A DNA stretch of 64,000 bases from Erodium maritimum. Taxonomy: Eukaryota; Streptophyta; Magnoliopsida; Geraniales; Geraniaceae. The position numbers and the translations under genes were made by a program. The stretch's first letter is position 1, and every line of letters begins with the position of its first letter. Where the stretch lies: NCBI GenBank assembly GCA_963921825.1, contig OY997591.1, forward strand, positions 16,363,515 to 16,427,514, written 5' to 3'. Below the pieces are notes generated by a model, which saw nothing but the letters and a program-made list of their open reading frames with translations, was not told where the DNA came from and did no database searches. This document shows, piece after piece, positions 1 to 10,898 of the stretch.

Positions 1-72
1 CACTTCTTCGATCAAATTTCCAATCCCGTCGTTTTAAAACCGTAAAATAGACAATTAAAAATACCAGGTATT

Positions 73-808
73 TACACCCCCTAATCTCCAACCCTAAGCT
101 CAAGAACAACAAACGATGAGGAGGAAGAATAAGATCGGTCAGGCAAGATTCAGAATGCGAAAGCTTTTGGAAATTGTTATAAACCAATAGATTATGTTAG
201 AAAATTGACAATCCGTTAACGGGGTATACAAAAAAAATTCCCTCTAAACTATATTTCTAATTTCTCAAATTATATCCGTCGACAATACTATTGCTTCAGT
301 TTATATAAATAGTGAAATAATAATTTTTGTTTTCACTAATTCTTTTTTATAGTTTATAATTATTGTAATTTTCATTAACTATTGAATTCTTCGTTAATTT
401 TTAGTCACTCTTTTTAAAATCTTATTGATTACTTATTTTAATTCGGGAGATATTCAACATGGAGCAAGAGGGACTATTGATGACCATTTGGTGTTGTAGC
501 TCCACCAAGGTGACCGGAGGTTCAAACAGAAGAATCTGGCGTCTCAACGACGAGTGAAGGTCACCAAACCACCTCCATCCAGGATGAACACCAGCACGAC
601 TCAGCTCGGATGAGGGTCAGTGGACCCGACCACGCCAGATCTGAAAACGGGAAGACCTCAAAAACGAGTAGAGTTCGAGTATATCTAAAATTGGACAGAT
701 CTCTCCCAAATCCACCACCCCTCAGTTCCAACCCTAAGCTCCAGAACAACAAACGATGATGAAGAAGAATAAGATCGGGTAGGCAAGATTGAGAATGCGA
801 AAGCTTTC
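73..808. repeat. Pair of direct repeats about 95 bp long, 640 bp apart
   Basis: Positions 73-168 and 713-808 are nearly the same sequence in the same orientation and exactly 640 bp out of register. Both contain the run accctaagct, a purine-rich stretch and gaatgcgaaagctt. The DNA between and around them is AT-rich with no supported gene. The arrangement could be a tandem duplication of a 640-bp segment or the remains of an old element. I do not recognise the family. Confidence 0.75.
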
Positions 809-1555
809 GGGGCGAACTTGAAGAAGACGAGCAAGATAAAATGAAGAAAATAGAGGATTATGAGGGGAATATGGAGGAGAGAGAGAGAAGTCAGACTACT
901 TGTGTGTTATTGATGGTTGAAGGTGTGTAGATAAGATATATTTTTTATAATTAAAATCTTAATTCAAAAAAGGAAAGAATTAAAATATTATATAAAGTAA
1001 TTAAATATGATTTTATTAAATAATTATATTTATTTATTTATATACTATGTTTTTGAAATAATAAATATATAATAACACATTTTATAAAAGTTTAAAAGAG
1101 TTTTTATCTATTTATAAATATTTTATTTTTTAAAATATTAAATTAAATAATATTAATAAATATATGAAAAAAAAGAATAAAATAATATATTAGTAAAGTG
1201 TAAAGTTAAATAGTTATGATCTGAGAATAAAACTTAGAACATGTGAGGATATTTTGGCCATTTAGAAATGTTTAAACAAGTATGTGCATCGGACATGGTT
1301 TTCAACTAACGACTTTTGTCAAAACGAATAGATTTTGTTGGTTTGCAACAGTTTCCGTTAGTCTTCCGTTACAATCTGTACCAAAACAAAGTTACACATA
1401 CTTATGTCAAAACTATAGTCATTAAACAGTTGTTTCCTGAAGAAACTCATTACTAAAATCTAAATGCTTTCAATGTGAGAACACTTGAACACTCCCCTCA
1501 TCCAACATGTGGAGACCATAACAATCTCAAGGAGCAATATATGAACCAAAGAAAA
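809..1555. other. AT-rich stretch with no gene seen
   Basis: This stretch is strongly AT-rich, especially 940-1200, and shows no coding potential on either strand. Around 1250-1430 there is wording typical of decayed plant terminal-repeat elements (…caaaac, gttttg), but no paired inverted repeat could be confirmed. Confidence 0.5.
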
Positions 1556-1632
1556 GACTTACCATGTAAGATTTGCCTCCAAAGACATACCATGTACGAT
1601 TTGCCTCCAAAGACTTACTATGTAAGATTTTA
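1556..1632 (+). repeat. 28-bp tandem repeat, nearly three copies
   Basis: Units start at 1556, 1584 and 1612. Each reads gacttaccatgtaagattt or a close variant followed by gcctccaaa; the third unit is partial. No function is apparent. Confidence 0.85.
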
Positions 1633-1855
1633 CTTATTTGTCTCCTAGTTCAAATAATTAAGTGGAGTTCTAAACCTAGTTGCGCTCTCTCTGCGCGCAG
1701 CCACCCCCCGATTGAAGCCCTAGCTTCCACCATTGAAGCCCCCTTCTTCCACCATTGAAGCCCCCTGCTTCCAAGCGTTCTGATTACGCTAGACAGGGTC
1801 ACCCATAACCCATCAGGGTACACTTCACCGTCGACGATCCTTCCAGATCGGCGTT

Positions 1856-4666
1856 TGTCACGCCCCAAATCTGGTTTTGACCGGATTCGAGACGTGAACT
1901 AGAAATGAACATTTAATAATAAACATTAAGATAAACTTTGAATAAATAACTTTGAAATCCATAAAATCCGAATTAAACCAAGAGTCAGACCAATAAGTTT
2001 CAAACAACAATGAAAAAATACGTCTCTAATAAATAAACGCCCAGACTCTCAATAAGCTCCCGAGCTCTGAGGTGTCCTACAGCTTACTCAGCAAGGAAAC
2101 CTATAAAAACAACAGTAAACAAATAGGGGGATGAGCTTACGCTCAGTAGGGAAAACAGTTAAGTGAAATAACCCCGTTAAAGTATAAAATCAATTGGAAC
2201 TATTAAACAGAATTTCAAGCTAGAATGATTTGTCGAAAGATGATATTAGTATAGATCAATAAAAGTCCAAGCCTTAAAGAAGATAACCCTCAAGGAAAAC
2301 AATGGAAAAATAACTCATGTAATACTTTAACCAAGATAAAGCTCGAGGGCATCAGTAGGGAGAAACAGTTTCATCACAGGAATTAACTAGAGAAGTACAC
2401 AATACTGGAATGCCTAACATTGAATTCCAAGACTCTGATCCGTACACAGCATAGTACATCATATCAGGAAGCCCCTTGATCCGGAGGGAAGCACAATCAT
2501 CGGGATTTCCGGAAAAGTTCCCTAAGAATGCACGTTCTCGGAAGTCCCTGAAAATGTCCCCAAGGACCATAATTCATCGGGAAAAAGTGAGTTTCTCTGG
2601 AACACGTAACTTCGGAATGAGACAATAAAGTATAGTGTCGGAACATCATCGGCTCAATCTTCCCGTATCACGAAGCATCGGGGTGGAACCAGTCCTTCTG
2701 GAACACGAAACATCGGGAAGGACAATAATATCACGAAGTATTGGGTGGAACTAGTCTTTCCAGATCACGAAGCATCGGATAAGACAATAATATCACGTAG
2801 CATCGGGATGGGACCAGTCTTTCCAGATCACGAAGCCTCGGATAAGACGGTAACGCACCATACCGGAATATCTCTCGGTCTAGGTTTCCCGGGTCACGAA
2901 GCATCGGGATAGATAACAATATAAACATAACAGACCATCATACTCGCTCGGTAAGTAAACAACAAGGGCACTCAATTCCCAACAGAGCACAACACACAAC
3001 TCGTACTAACAGCCAAACTTACCAGCATACTTACCAACCACGATCCATCGGTCTATCACTCACCCGATCATACCATTTGACATAATCAATTACACTCAAC
3101 ATTCATTCAAGCATTCATTCAAACATTCATTCAAGCATTCATTCAAACATTCATTCAAGCATTTATTCAAGCATTCATTCAAGCATTTATCCAAGCATTC
3201 GTTCGGCATTCAATCAATCAAAAGCATCACAATTGATCTAGTTTAATTAGACTCTTATCTTAACCTAAATGTTAAGCAAGCACGACATGTGAGGCAAACA
3301 CACACAATCCTGAGGCTCATCACGGCCAATCTACCAGCACGACAATTTCCCAAGTATTGAAAGCGGTTAACTCGTGAATCGTATCTTGTAGGCAATCTAG
3401 AACCTTTCCGGTTATTAATTATCATGTAGGCATGCTATTGGCGTTATTTAAAACAGGAGTGGAGTTTACGGCTTTTCCCTACCTCAAGATGATCACACAA
3501 CTACGTCTCCTAGCTGCTGACGACCGGGCCAACTCCGTCTTCTCGGGCGAAATCCAAGTTCTCGGGCAAAGTCCAAGTTCTTGGGCGAACTCTAGTCGTG
3601 CTGGGTTTAACAGATAAAAAATATCCAGTCAGTCCCGGTATAGTCCAAGGTCCTCTGATTGTCCAAACAGTCCTTTAATTGTCCAAATTAGTCCTTTAAT
3701 TGTCAAACTTAAATTAATTAAATAATTAATTAATCTGATATTTAAAATAATTTTCTTTAAAGGTGGGTTGACCCGGATACGAGCCCGAACCCGGTCCAGA
3801 CCCGGTCCAGAACCCTGGCCGTCACAGAAGGAGGAAGGAGAGGTCGAGGCGTCCGGGAATGACTTCCTCCCTTTCCCTCGCCGCTCCGGCGAGCATAACT
3901 CAGGCAATCGTGCCCTTCGAGGCTCGAGCCCTTCCAGATCCGCTCGAGTTCGGACGGATTCGCAGAGGCGTGACCGCGAGCGAGAGGGCGCAACCGTGAG
4001 CGAGAGGAAGCGCTGGACGAGCTTCACGGCGGCGCAACCGTGAACGAGAGGGACGAGCGTCACGGCGGCGCAACCGTGAGCGAGCTGGGGGCTTCGTGGT
4101 GGATCTGATTGTTGTCCGGCGAGGGGGTTTGTTCGAAGGGAAGTGGTGGGGGAAGACGGAGAGCCGGCGCGTCGCTTACCTGCTGAGATCTTCGGCGCGC
4201 GATGACGAGGACACGGCTGGGTTCGAGGGAAGTGGCGAGAGAAGAAGGGAGAAGGAGGAAGCTTCTAGGTTCTGACATTGTGAGGTCGAGGATGGGTATG
4301 GCTGGAGAAGAAGAAGAAGTGGAGAAAGGATCGGAGCTCCGGCACTGATTCGCGAAGGAGGCGGCGGCGAGGGAGTAGATCTGGAAGTGGAGGGACGCGA
4401 GAGAGGCGTGAGGGTTCGTCTCGGGGTTTGTGCTCCAAAATGAGGAAGATGAACCACGCGTTAGGGTTAGGGAACCTGAGACGGGCCTAGGTCGGCTTTG
4501 GGCTTGGCTTGGTCTAACAGATCGACCGAGCCTGGCCTGTCTGGCCCAGTCTGCTCTCTCCCTTTTTTTTGATTTTTTTTTTCTTTTCAACAACACTTGT
4601 TACAAATTCCTACCCCAAAGTTTCCAATTGCAAAAATGTAGCCCTTTTAAAAAGACGGGTTTTACA
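1856..4666 (-). mobile_element. Solo LTR, Tekay/Del-like family B, reverse orientation
   Basis: On the minus strand this 2811-bp unit starts TGTAAAACCC and ends TGTGACA-like, matching the termini of the LTRs at 34840-41202 and 46151-49319. The host is duplicated as GCGTT at 1851-1855 and GCGTT at 4667-4671, a perfect 5-bp TSD. A single LTR with its own TSD indicates intra-element recombination that removed the internal region. It holds the conserved palindrome tgagcttacgctca (2132-2145) and the minus-strand motif AGGTAGGGAAA near 3475-3485. Open frames inside it, such as 3629-4063, are by-products of GC-rich LTR sequence. Confidence 0.93.
3095..3205. repeat. Short tandem repeat of cattcattcaa type
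   Basis: About ten imperfect copies of an 11-bp unit (cattcattcaa / cattcattcag variants) lie inside the solo LTR. On the other strand this gives the gaatgattgaatg wording also seen near 39580-39660 and 48015-48080 in the related LTRs, so it is an ancestral LTR feature. Confidence 0.8.
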
Positions 4667-5664
4667 GCGTTGGTTCCGTTGCAGCGTCATTCCGGCCAAC
4701 TGTCTTCTTCGCTACGCTGCCTTGTGTCCCGGTCTGCGTCCGTACCTCCCTGCCTTGTCGCCATTCTCTCCTTCTCAAGTCCCTCGTATGCGATCTCTCC
4801 CGCCCCTCCCTTCCCCGTCGACGATACCGTTCGTCTGTCCTCTTGGTTGGTCTCCGCATTTCGGGATCAAGGCGCCAGTGGCTTTGCTGCAGTCGATCAC
4901 AGCGCAGCCGATCGTCGCCCCTTACCTCGCCGCCGACTTGATCAAGGGCCACCAAGGGTTACAGCCAATCAGGCAACCCCCGTCTCGCCAAAAATCAACC
5001 ATGGCAGCCATGGCTCCTGGCCGCTCTCCTCGGCCGTCCTTGCTCATACGATCGTTCAAGCCCCTGCGATCGATCAACTCATGGGCACATGGTCTGAGTC
5101 GACGACGGGGAAAAGCTCGCCGCATGCACCCCAGGCGAAGGGATCGTCCACGGGACGTCGAAATAATGCAATATGAGGACCTCGGCATATTTCACGCCGT
5201 CGTTCTGGTTCGGGGCCCATAGACGGAGGTGTCTCAGCCTCCTTCGGAAGAATGAGAAGACCCGGCGTGGGTGGGAGGGTCCGTCTACGGACTATACCCA
5301 CAGACCCGGGACCACCAGTGCAGGGGAGTCTCGGGAAATCCGCATTCAAGACACTACGTTCAGCTGTTAGGTCTGCTTTGTATTTCTTTCTAGTTTGAAT
5401 AAGTCTTTGGTTAGGTTGGTTTAGGATTTTGATTTTCTTTATGTCTCGTTGTGTTGAGACGTTGTTAAGGGGGGTGTCCTATGTTTTTGTCTACGATGTG
5501 AAGTAGGCTATCTTTATGGGTCCATGAGTGTTGGGCTTGCTACGGTCGGCTCGGACAAATATCTGGAACCCTGGACGGTTACGCCCTACCTTGTTTGGTT
5601 ACTTATTTGCAGTAATACATTTTTCCGATTACCCGTTTCCAAAAAAATAAATAAGCAGAGTTCT

Positions 5665-6670
5665 CATAAATCAAACAAAAACAAAATAGCATCTCCCGAC
5701 TAAGATCAAGATCTACTAAAAAAAAAGCCTTCATTGATATAGTACATGGCAGACTAAAAAGAGGACAAAACCCAACATCAAGATCTACACTATAATATTA
5801 TAGTGGCCATAGAGATCATTGTTGCACTAGTTCCAACTCTTTTTTATTTTATGTTTAATCAACTGATATACTTTCTTTTTAGAAGAACAAATAATATTAT
5901 TACTGGAAAATGAAATAGGTTGACGAGCATATAATTGTATTCATCTTACAGGATATAATCCAACTAAAAACATAAAACAATAACAGAAATCTAAAAGTTG
6001 CTCGATGCTTAGGGGCGGTTGAAGGGGGATATCTGCGGTAGCATCCAGCGGAACCCTGGATACCGATACTGCATACTTCGACCAAATGGCACTGGCCGAG
6101 CTAGCCAAGTGAGAGGGGAATACTGGTGGACTGCCATCTCCCCCGATAAGTCAGCATGCGTCGTCCTCCCTTAACTGACAACAAAAAATATGTGTTGGGC
6201 GTCTGCTAAAACAGAAGACATACAGAATAAAACTCTCTACTGTGTAACTAATCACATGAATGAATGTTATTGTGTCTCTCGCCGCATCGGAAATGTCAAA
6301 TCTCATCGTTTTCTCAGACTATTTCCATTGTACTATTAATGCCACAACTCCTGGATGGTGATTAATCCTCAACTATACAATTGGGATCTGTCAGATTGAT
6401 GATGCAATTACAAAACCTGTCAGATATCACAATCTAACTCATTTGTTTCACGCCATTATGTTCAATCTAAACAGAAGTGTAGGAACTTAACTTTGGCTGA
6501 TTAAAACCCTAGCAAGTTGTCAGGTATAACTGTCTTTATTGTCTCACTTCTTTCACAGGTTCAATGAACCAAACATAATTTAAGTTTTAACTATGCTTGC
6601 ATACTTAAAAATAACTTATGCACTCTCATGCCAAGGAATGTTTGCTTTCCTTTGTTGAGCAGTCTCCAAA
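5665..6670. other. Intergenic; one exon-like segment on the minus strand at about 6022-6172
   Basis: Most of this stretch shows nothing. On the minus strand, from about 6172 down to the TAA at 6022-6024, there is an open frame of roughly 50 codons (HADLSGEMAVHQYSPLTW near its start). It follows a possible acceptor (ttgttgtcag) and is richer in GC than its surroundings. It could be the last exon of a gene on the minus strand or a retrocopied fragment. No matching upstream exon was found, and I do not recognise the sequence. Confidence 0.3.
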
Positions 6671-6977
6671 CAATGACATGATACTTTTTTTGTGGAACGA
6701 GCAAACAGAGACGGGTATTATATCAATCAAATGCTTATAAAGTAAGGCTTAATGGTCTTGGGTACTGGAATATTGTCTGAGCCTTCTGCAGGCGACCCGC
6801 GCCCTCACGCACAAGTCCGTTTACAAGTTTAGAGGTGAATTATTTAGAAGAGAGAGATGAGTCCATTGAGAAGAGTGATAAGGGCTAGCCCATTTTGAGA
6901 AAAATTTGATAAGTAGAGAACAAATTTGAATTTTTTTGTAGAGAGTGGGGTTTGAACCCGGGTCCGTGATATAACAA

Positions 6978-6989
6978 GCTCTGATACCA
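6978..6989 (-). other. iMet-type primer-binding-site wording inside the retroposon
   Basis: The minus strand reads TGGTATCAGAGC, the usual complement of the initiator-methionine tRNA 3' end. It is preceded by LTR-end-like text (gagcttttagttgagttga). It suggests that a piece of an LTR retrotransposon (LTR end plus PBS) is embedded in the retroposon. No matching LTR pair was found. Confidence 0.5.
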
Positions 6990-7334
6990 TATTAGAGGAT
7001 CAACTCAACTAAAAGCTCAAGCTAATAGTTGGAGGTCCAATTATAGTTATATTCTAACAACTACAATTGAAAACAAAACAACAACATAAAATCCAACTAA
7101 AACAATTCTCGTAATTCAAAATTGAAACTAGAACTGAATCCAACCTAAAACATGAAAAATGATCTGCTTCCTTTCTCATCCTGGGACGGCCAAACAACGT
7201 CGGTCCCGTGTCATGATGGGTATGTCCCGGATCCCAACTCCACTTATTGTATCGCTCCAAAGTCTTCTCCAAGTGGCTCGTGCGGGTGTTCGGTTAGTAA
7301 CAATTTACCAAAACTAAGCCTCGACAAATCTAAG

Positions 7335-8926
7335 TTTTTTTTTATCAGCAAATTATTATATAAAGATCCAAGTCTTTGAAAAAAAGACACGGACAAGGCT
7401 AAGCCCTCATTCAAACCATTATAAACAAAGAGAACTCCAACCAGGGAGCCTCAAATTTCCAACTCCAACCAAACAATCCCACGCAGGGGATGAAAATGGG
7501 ACTCTTATCCAAGGGGATTTAACTACCATGAAGTGAACCAAAGTTGAACACAACTAACCAAACCCAGAACACTGGAAACAAGAGGTCTAAAACCCACAAA
7601 CACTACTAACAAGCAAACTAAAACAAACTATCCAGGGGCTTACAGAACCAAAAACCATGACTCTAAGAAGCCAAATTTTCCAAACTTTAAGAACAACACC
7701 AATACAGACTCTCAAACAGTCAGATACCTACAAAAGGCACAAAACAAACAAAGGTCCGAGACCCTAAGGAGCGCCCAAACCAGCCACTCTATCCGAGCAC
7801 CGCTACTCAAATCCACCCACCCAATAACCCAACCCTAAGGAGGGTCGGGATAACCTAGCAAAGCCCAAACAACTCCAGATCCCCTCCTCCAAGCTCAAAT
7901 CAATAAAACTTCCAGAAGCCGTTAGACTGTAGTCCTCACGGTGGCCAACACCAACCGAGAGGCCCCAACCATGCGAAGGTTAGGGAAATGAGATAGAGAA
8001 TAAGGAAGAAGGCCAGTTGAAGCGTCAAATCCGCTTCTCTCAGATCTCGGAATCTGAGATCCCACCGGTGGCCTGCACCACACGGCGACCACGAGGGGAG
8101 AGGCCTCTACGAGGTAGCGAAAAAGACAAGGAGGAGGAAGGAAGTAGTCGGCCGAAAATGTAGTCGCTAACGCCGGACCAGAACAGAGCTCAGCACGAAA
8201 CGCCAAGTTAATCCCCACCCGCCGCTCTGACTTCTCCAAAACCAAGGCCAACCTAGCCAATAACCCCTCGCCGGAGCACAGTAAGCTCCGACGAGGCCCA
8301 GTAACCCCGAGGAACAGATGAAGAAAACCAAGGAGTTGAAGTAGATAACTCACCGCGACGAAACTCGGAGCCCTGGTGAAGGCGAGTAGTAGATCGGAAG
8401 ACAAGCTCAGGTCAGATTGCGTCATCCACACCATGAGCGGCGGAGAAGAACGTCCCACTCAGAGCGGTAAGAGCCGCGACCGAAGGTGCAGATTACAGCA
8501 CCACGCCGGATGAGAGAGGCTCGAGGAGAAAGATTCCCCGATTCCCCCCACCACCAACAGATCTGACCCAGAAAATCCAGATCTAGCCCAAATAACTCTT
8601 CCCCAGTGTCAAAACCGACACCAAACCTTCGGTCCCCGCCATAACCAACTCCATCATGGAAAGAAAGGGGGGAAAACGGGCTAACCTCTAGATCCTAGCC
8701 ATCAAATCTGAGGTGTGAGGGGTTCGGAGAGGAAAAAAGAAAGGGAAAAGGCCGAAAAAGGGAGGAAAAAAGGAGAGGCCATCGGTGACAGTCGACAACA
8801 GAAGTTGCAGAGTCACCGGCGACCGGAAGAGGACGAGCTAGGGTTGAGTTTTTTAGAGAGAGGCGAGAGGAGAAGAATCTAGAGAGAGAAGTTGAAACTT
8901 CTTTCATATATACCAAGATTATGCCC
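7335..8926 (-). mobile_element. Nested minus-strand retroposon with 13-bp TSD
   Basis: Left flank cgacaaatctaag (7322-7334) and right flank cgacaaatcgaag (8927-8939) match at 12 of 13 bases. The left end is a run of nine T (7335-7343), an A tail on the minus strand. The minus-strand 5' end is pyrimidine-rich and mRNA-leader-like (ttctctctctagattcttc near 8885). A minus-strand frame of 178 codons (7922-8458) carries no domain I recognise and no reverse transcriptase motif. The element is about 1.59 kb and sits inside the 6687-9286 retroposon, so it is the younger of the two. Confidence 0.75.
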
Positions 8927-9302
8927 CGACAAATCGAAGTTGTAGACTGTGGAGGTCGGTTCGGGAATAAACTTAAGGGTTCATTATAGTCTTTTCGACT
9001 CTGTGTTACCTCGATCGATAACGATGAGGAGAGTAACCACCTGCGGCTCGCCCAATTGGAGCGTAGATCCAGTAACGGTGGAGGGACACAACAAAGACGG
9101 CGGCGACTACGCTTGGATAGGGGAAAGTTGCAGTTATTATGCATGTGAAAACGATTGCTGAAAAGGGGGCTTAGTACGGGAAAACTGAAGAATAGAGAGC
9201 TCCATAGACAACTACCATAACCAAAACCATAAAAACCGTTGACGACAACTAAGGTTTTGGGGTATGAGGGTTCTCGCACAACTAGCCAATGACATGATAC
9301 TT

Positions 9303-9656
9303 ACTATGACCATCACACAAATTTCACAAGCTATTAATCCAATTAATATGGATTAGAAACACACGAATCAAATTCTGACGCTTGATCACTCCTGAGTTGT
9401 TATTGTTGCCACAAACAGATCAAAACGAGTGTTTCCTTTCGAACTCAAAAGATATTTGATGTTTAAAGAGGAAAACAAGTGACTTTGACTTGGGGGTTTA
9501 TTCTTTGACCCTGGTGACTATTTGTAATTTACCGATACCTATTCATCAAGGGCGGTTTGGGTTTTAAAAAAAGGAAATAGGTTGAACATAAATTAAAATA
9601 AATTACAAAACACAATCGGACTAGGTCTCCCATCTCCAACTCATGAACGTGAAACC
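9303..9656. other. Upstream region of the secreted-peptide gene
   Basis: AT-rich sequence with no coding signal. It resumes the host sequence interrupted by the 6687-9286 retroposon and leads into the TATA box of the gene at 9719. Confidence 0.5.
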
Positions 9657-9666
9657 TATATATATA
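9657..9666 (+). promoter_or_regulatory. TATA box of the secreted-peptide gene
   Basis: The run tatatatata lies about 55-60 bases before the ATG at 9719. That leaves room for a transcription start near 9690 and a short leader rich in A and C, which is a normal plant core promoter layout. Confidence 0.65.
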
Positions 9667-9718
9667 GAGGGAGCACTACCATTGTAGCAACAAAACCCAC
9701 TAAACAAACATAACAACA

Positions 9719-10003
9719 ATGGTCGCGGGAAAGATGTCGATTGTGTGTTTGTCGTTGCTATTGCTGAGCTGCTCCATGCCTGTTTTCGGAGGCAGATACA
9801 ACCTTCATCCCTCATTGCCTCCGCTGTTTGATGATTATGCAGCAGCCCGAGCCCGAGCCCGAACCAGAAGCCGCTCCTTCCCTCCAATGGAGGCGCTCCC
9901 ATTGCCAATTCCTATACTGATCAAGAACAAGAATATCACGGGGCGTTTAGGCTTTGAGTCAACACGCTCATCTTCTTCAAAATTAGCCGATTTACCATTT
10001 TAG
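9719..10003 (+). CDS. Small secreted peptide precursor, 94 aa, unknown function
   Basis: A single-exon frame of 94 residues. The ATG has a favourable plant context (caacaATGG). Residues 1 to about 24 form a signal peptide with a strongly hydrophobic core (IVCLSLLLLSCSMPVFG), so the product is predicted to enter the secretory pathway. The mature part is basic, has an alternating Ala-Arg stretch (ARARARTRSR, about residues 43-52), a proline-rich middle, and a Ser-rich C-terminus ending KLADLPF. No cysteine framework and no known peptide-hormone C-terminus (CLE, CEP, IDA, PSK) is seen. A TATA box about 55 bases upstream and AATAAA about 75 bases after the stop support a real transcription unit. 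It could be a peptide-hormone precursor or a lineage-specific secreted protein; I cannot name the family. Confidence 0.6.
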   Translation: MVAGKMSIVCLSLLLLSCSMPVFGGRYNLHPSLPPLFDDYAAARARARTRSRSFPPMEALPLPIPILIKNKNITGRLGFESTRSSSSKLADLPF

Positions 10004-10075
10004 TACTACTATAGTTGTTCATGGAAGTTTATTCTGTAATAGATAAGTTGATCTCTTAGTTGTAAAGTCATAACT

Positions 10076-10081
10076 AATAAA
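10076..10081 (+). terminator. Poly(A) signal AATAAA of the secreted-peptide gene
   Basis: A canonical AATAAA about 75 bases past the stop codon at 10001-10003, in AT-rich sequence. Confidence 0.5.
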
Positions 10082-10099
10082 TGATCTTTTTTGGTTGCA

Positions 10100-10898
10100 A
10101 AACTTGAACAAAATATGGAAGAAATTGCAATGTTCGTTAAACAAGATAGTGGGAATTCAATAGTAATTTCTTATACGTAGAAAGCATGAATCAGGAATCA
10201 AGATCTATGGAAGAAACTGAAAAGCTTCTGCACTATATATCCTTACAATAGACGGTTACGGAACACAGAGAAAAATCACTACTATACTATTCATTATTCA
10301 ATAATCAATAGAGAGAGAGGGTGACTTAGTTTTGACCTCTGCTTCACTTTTAGATCTCTTTATCACCTAATTGCTATGGCTATTTCAGGCACATATATAA
10401 TTTCATATAATCTTATAACTCACTAACCCATCATTTTTTTCAGGACATTTTTTTTTGGGGATAGAACCGTCGTACGCAGATAAAGTCATGGCCACGACCA
10501 TGGTTATGCTTCTAATCTATCTACATCTTCTCCCTTACACCTCCCTTTTGGGTTTTGCGAAGGTTTTTCCTGATAGGGTTCTTTTCGAACCGCTATCCAC
10601 CGCGACGTTGGCTCCCTCCTGCCACCAATGACGTTTCTCCCAATCGTACGTTATATTCTCGTACGACAGTTTGTACAAAACCTCGAAGGCATATATTCAC
10701 AATTTCAAACATCAACTTTCTACAGCCGCTTGTTACATCTGTCGGAGAGGAACAAAGACCAGTTATATCATATTTTTTTTGAGCCCTTGCAGAACCTACC
10801 CCTTTTCAAGATTTAAGGACAATGATATATACAACATATTTTAGACAACTTTGTTTCTCTACAAGACTTATCTTACACTCTCCAGTCTTCACCTACAT
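10100..10898. other. Intergenic, including the expected COP1 3'UTR
   Basis: The stretch next to 10898 must hold the 3'UTR of COP1 on the minus strand. Around 10450-10800 the base composition rises and short frames appear on the plus strand, but none has a recognisable domain. I see no further gene. Confidence 0.4.

Larger units (their letters stand above)
1672..5652 (+). mobile_element. LINE-like retroposon, interrupted by a solo LTR
   Basis: Removing the solo LTR at 1856-4666 and one copy of its TSD leaves about 1.17 kb. It begins with a pyrimidine-rich, 5'UTR-like start (ctctctctgcgcgcagccac near 1686) and ends with an A-rich tail at 5640-5652 preceded by text typical of plant LINE 3' ends. 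Flanks aagtggagttct (1660-1671) and aagcagagttct (5653-5664) match at 10 of 12 bases and fit a target-site duplication. No reverse transcriptase is visible, so it is a truncated or non-autonomous copy. Family assignment is inferred from the tail and TSD, not from protein. Confidence 0.55.
6687..9286 (-). mobile_element. Minus-strand retroposon with 16-bp TSD
   Basis: The 16-base string caatgacatgatactt occurs at 6671-6686 and again, without a mismatch, at 9287-9302. The segment between starts on the left with a T-run (an A tail on the minus strand), preceded on that strand by text typical of plant LINE 3' ends (tttgctcgttccac). A long TSD plus an A tail is the signature of target-primed reverse transcription. 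About 1.6 kb of the segment is a second, nested retroposon (7335-8926). No reverse transcriptase is seen, so the element is truncated or non-autonomous. Minus-strand frames such as 8695-9279 resemble nothing I know. Confidence 0.8.

Noticed and set aside
3629-4596. Minus- and plus-strand frames of 90-180 codons
   Set aside because: They lie inside a solo LTR with high GC, overlap each other on both strands and show no domain.
4430-5176. A 248-codon plus-strand frame
   Set aside because: It crosses the LTR/retroposon junction at 4666-4667, so it cannot be an old gene, and it has no domain.
6978-6989. tRNA gene suggested by the gctctgatacca and gaaccc wording
   Set aside because: No cloverleaf can be formed; the text fits an LTR-end plus primer-binding-site fragment better.
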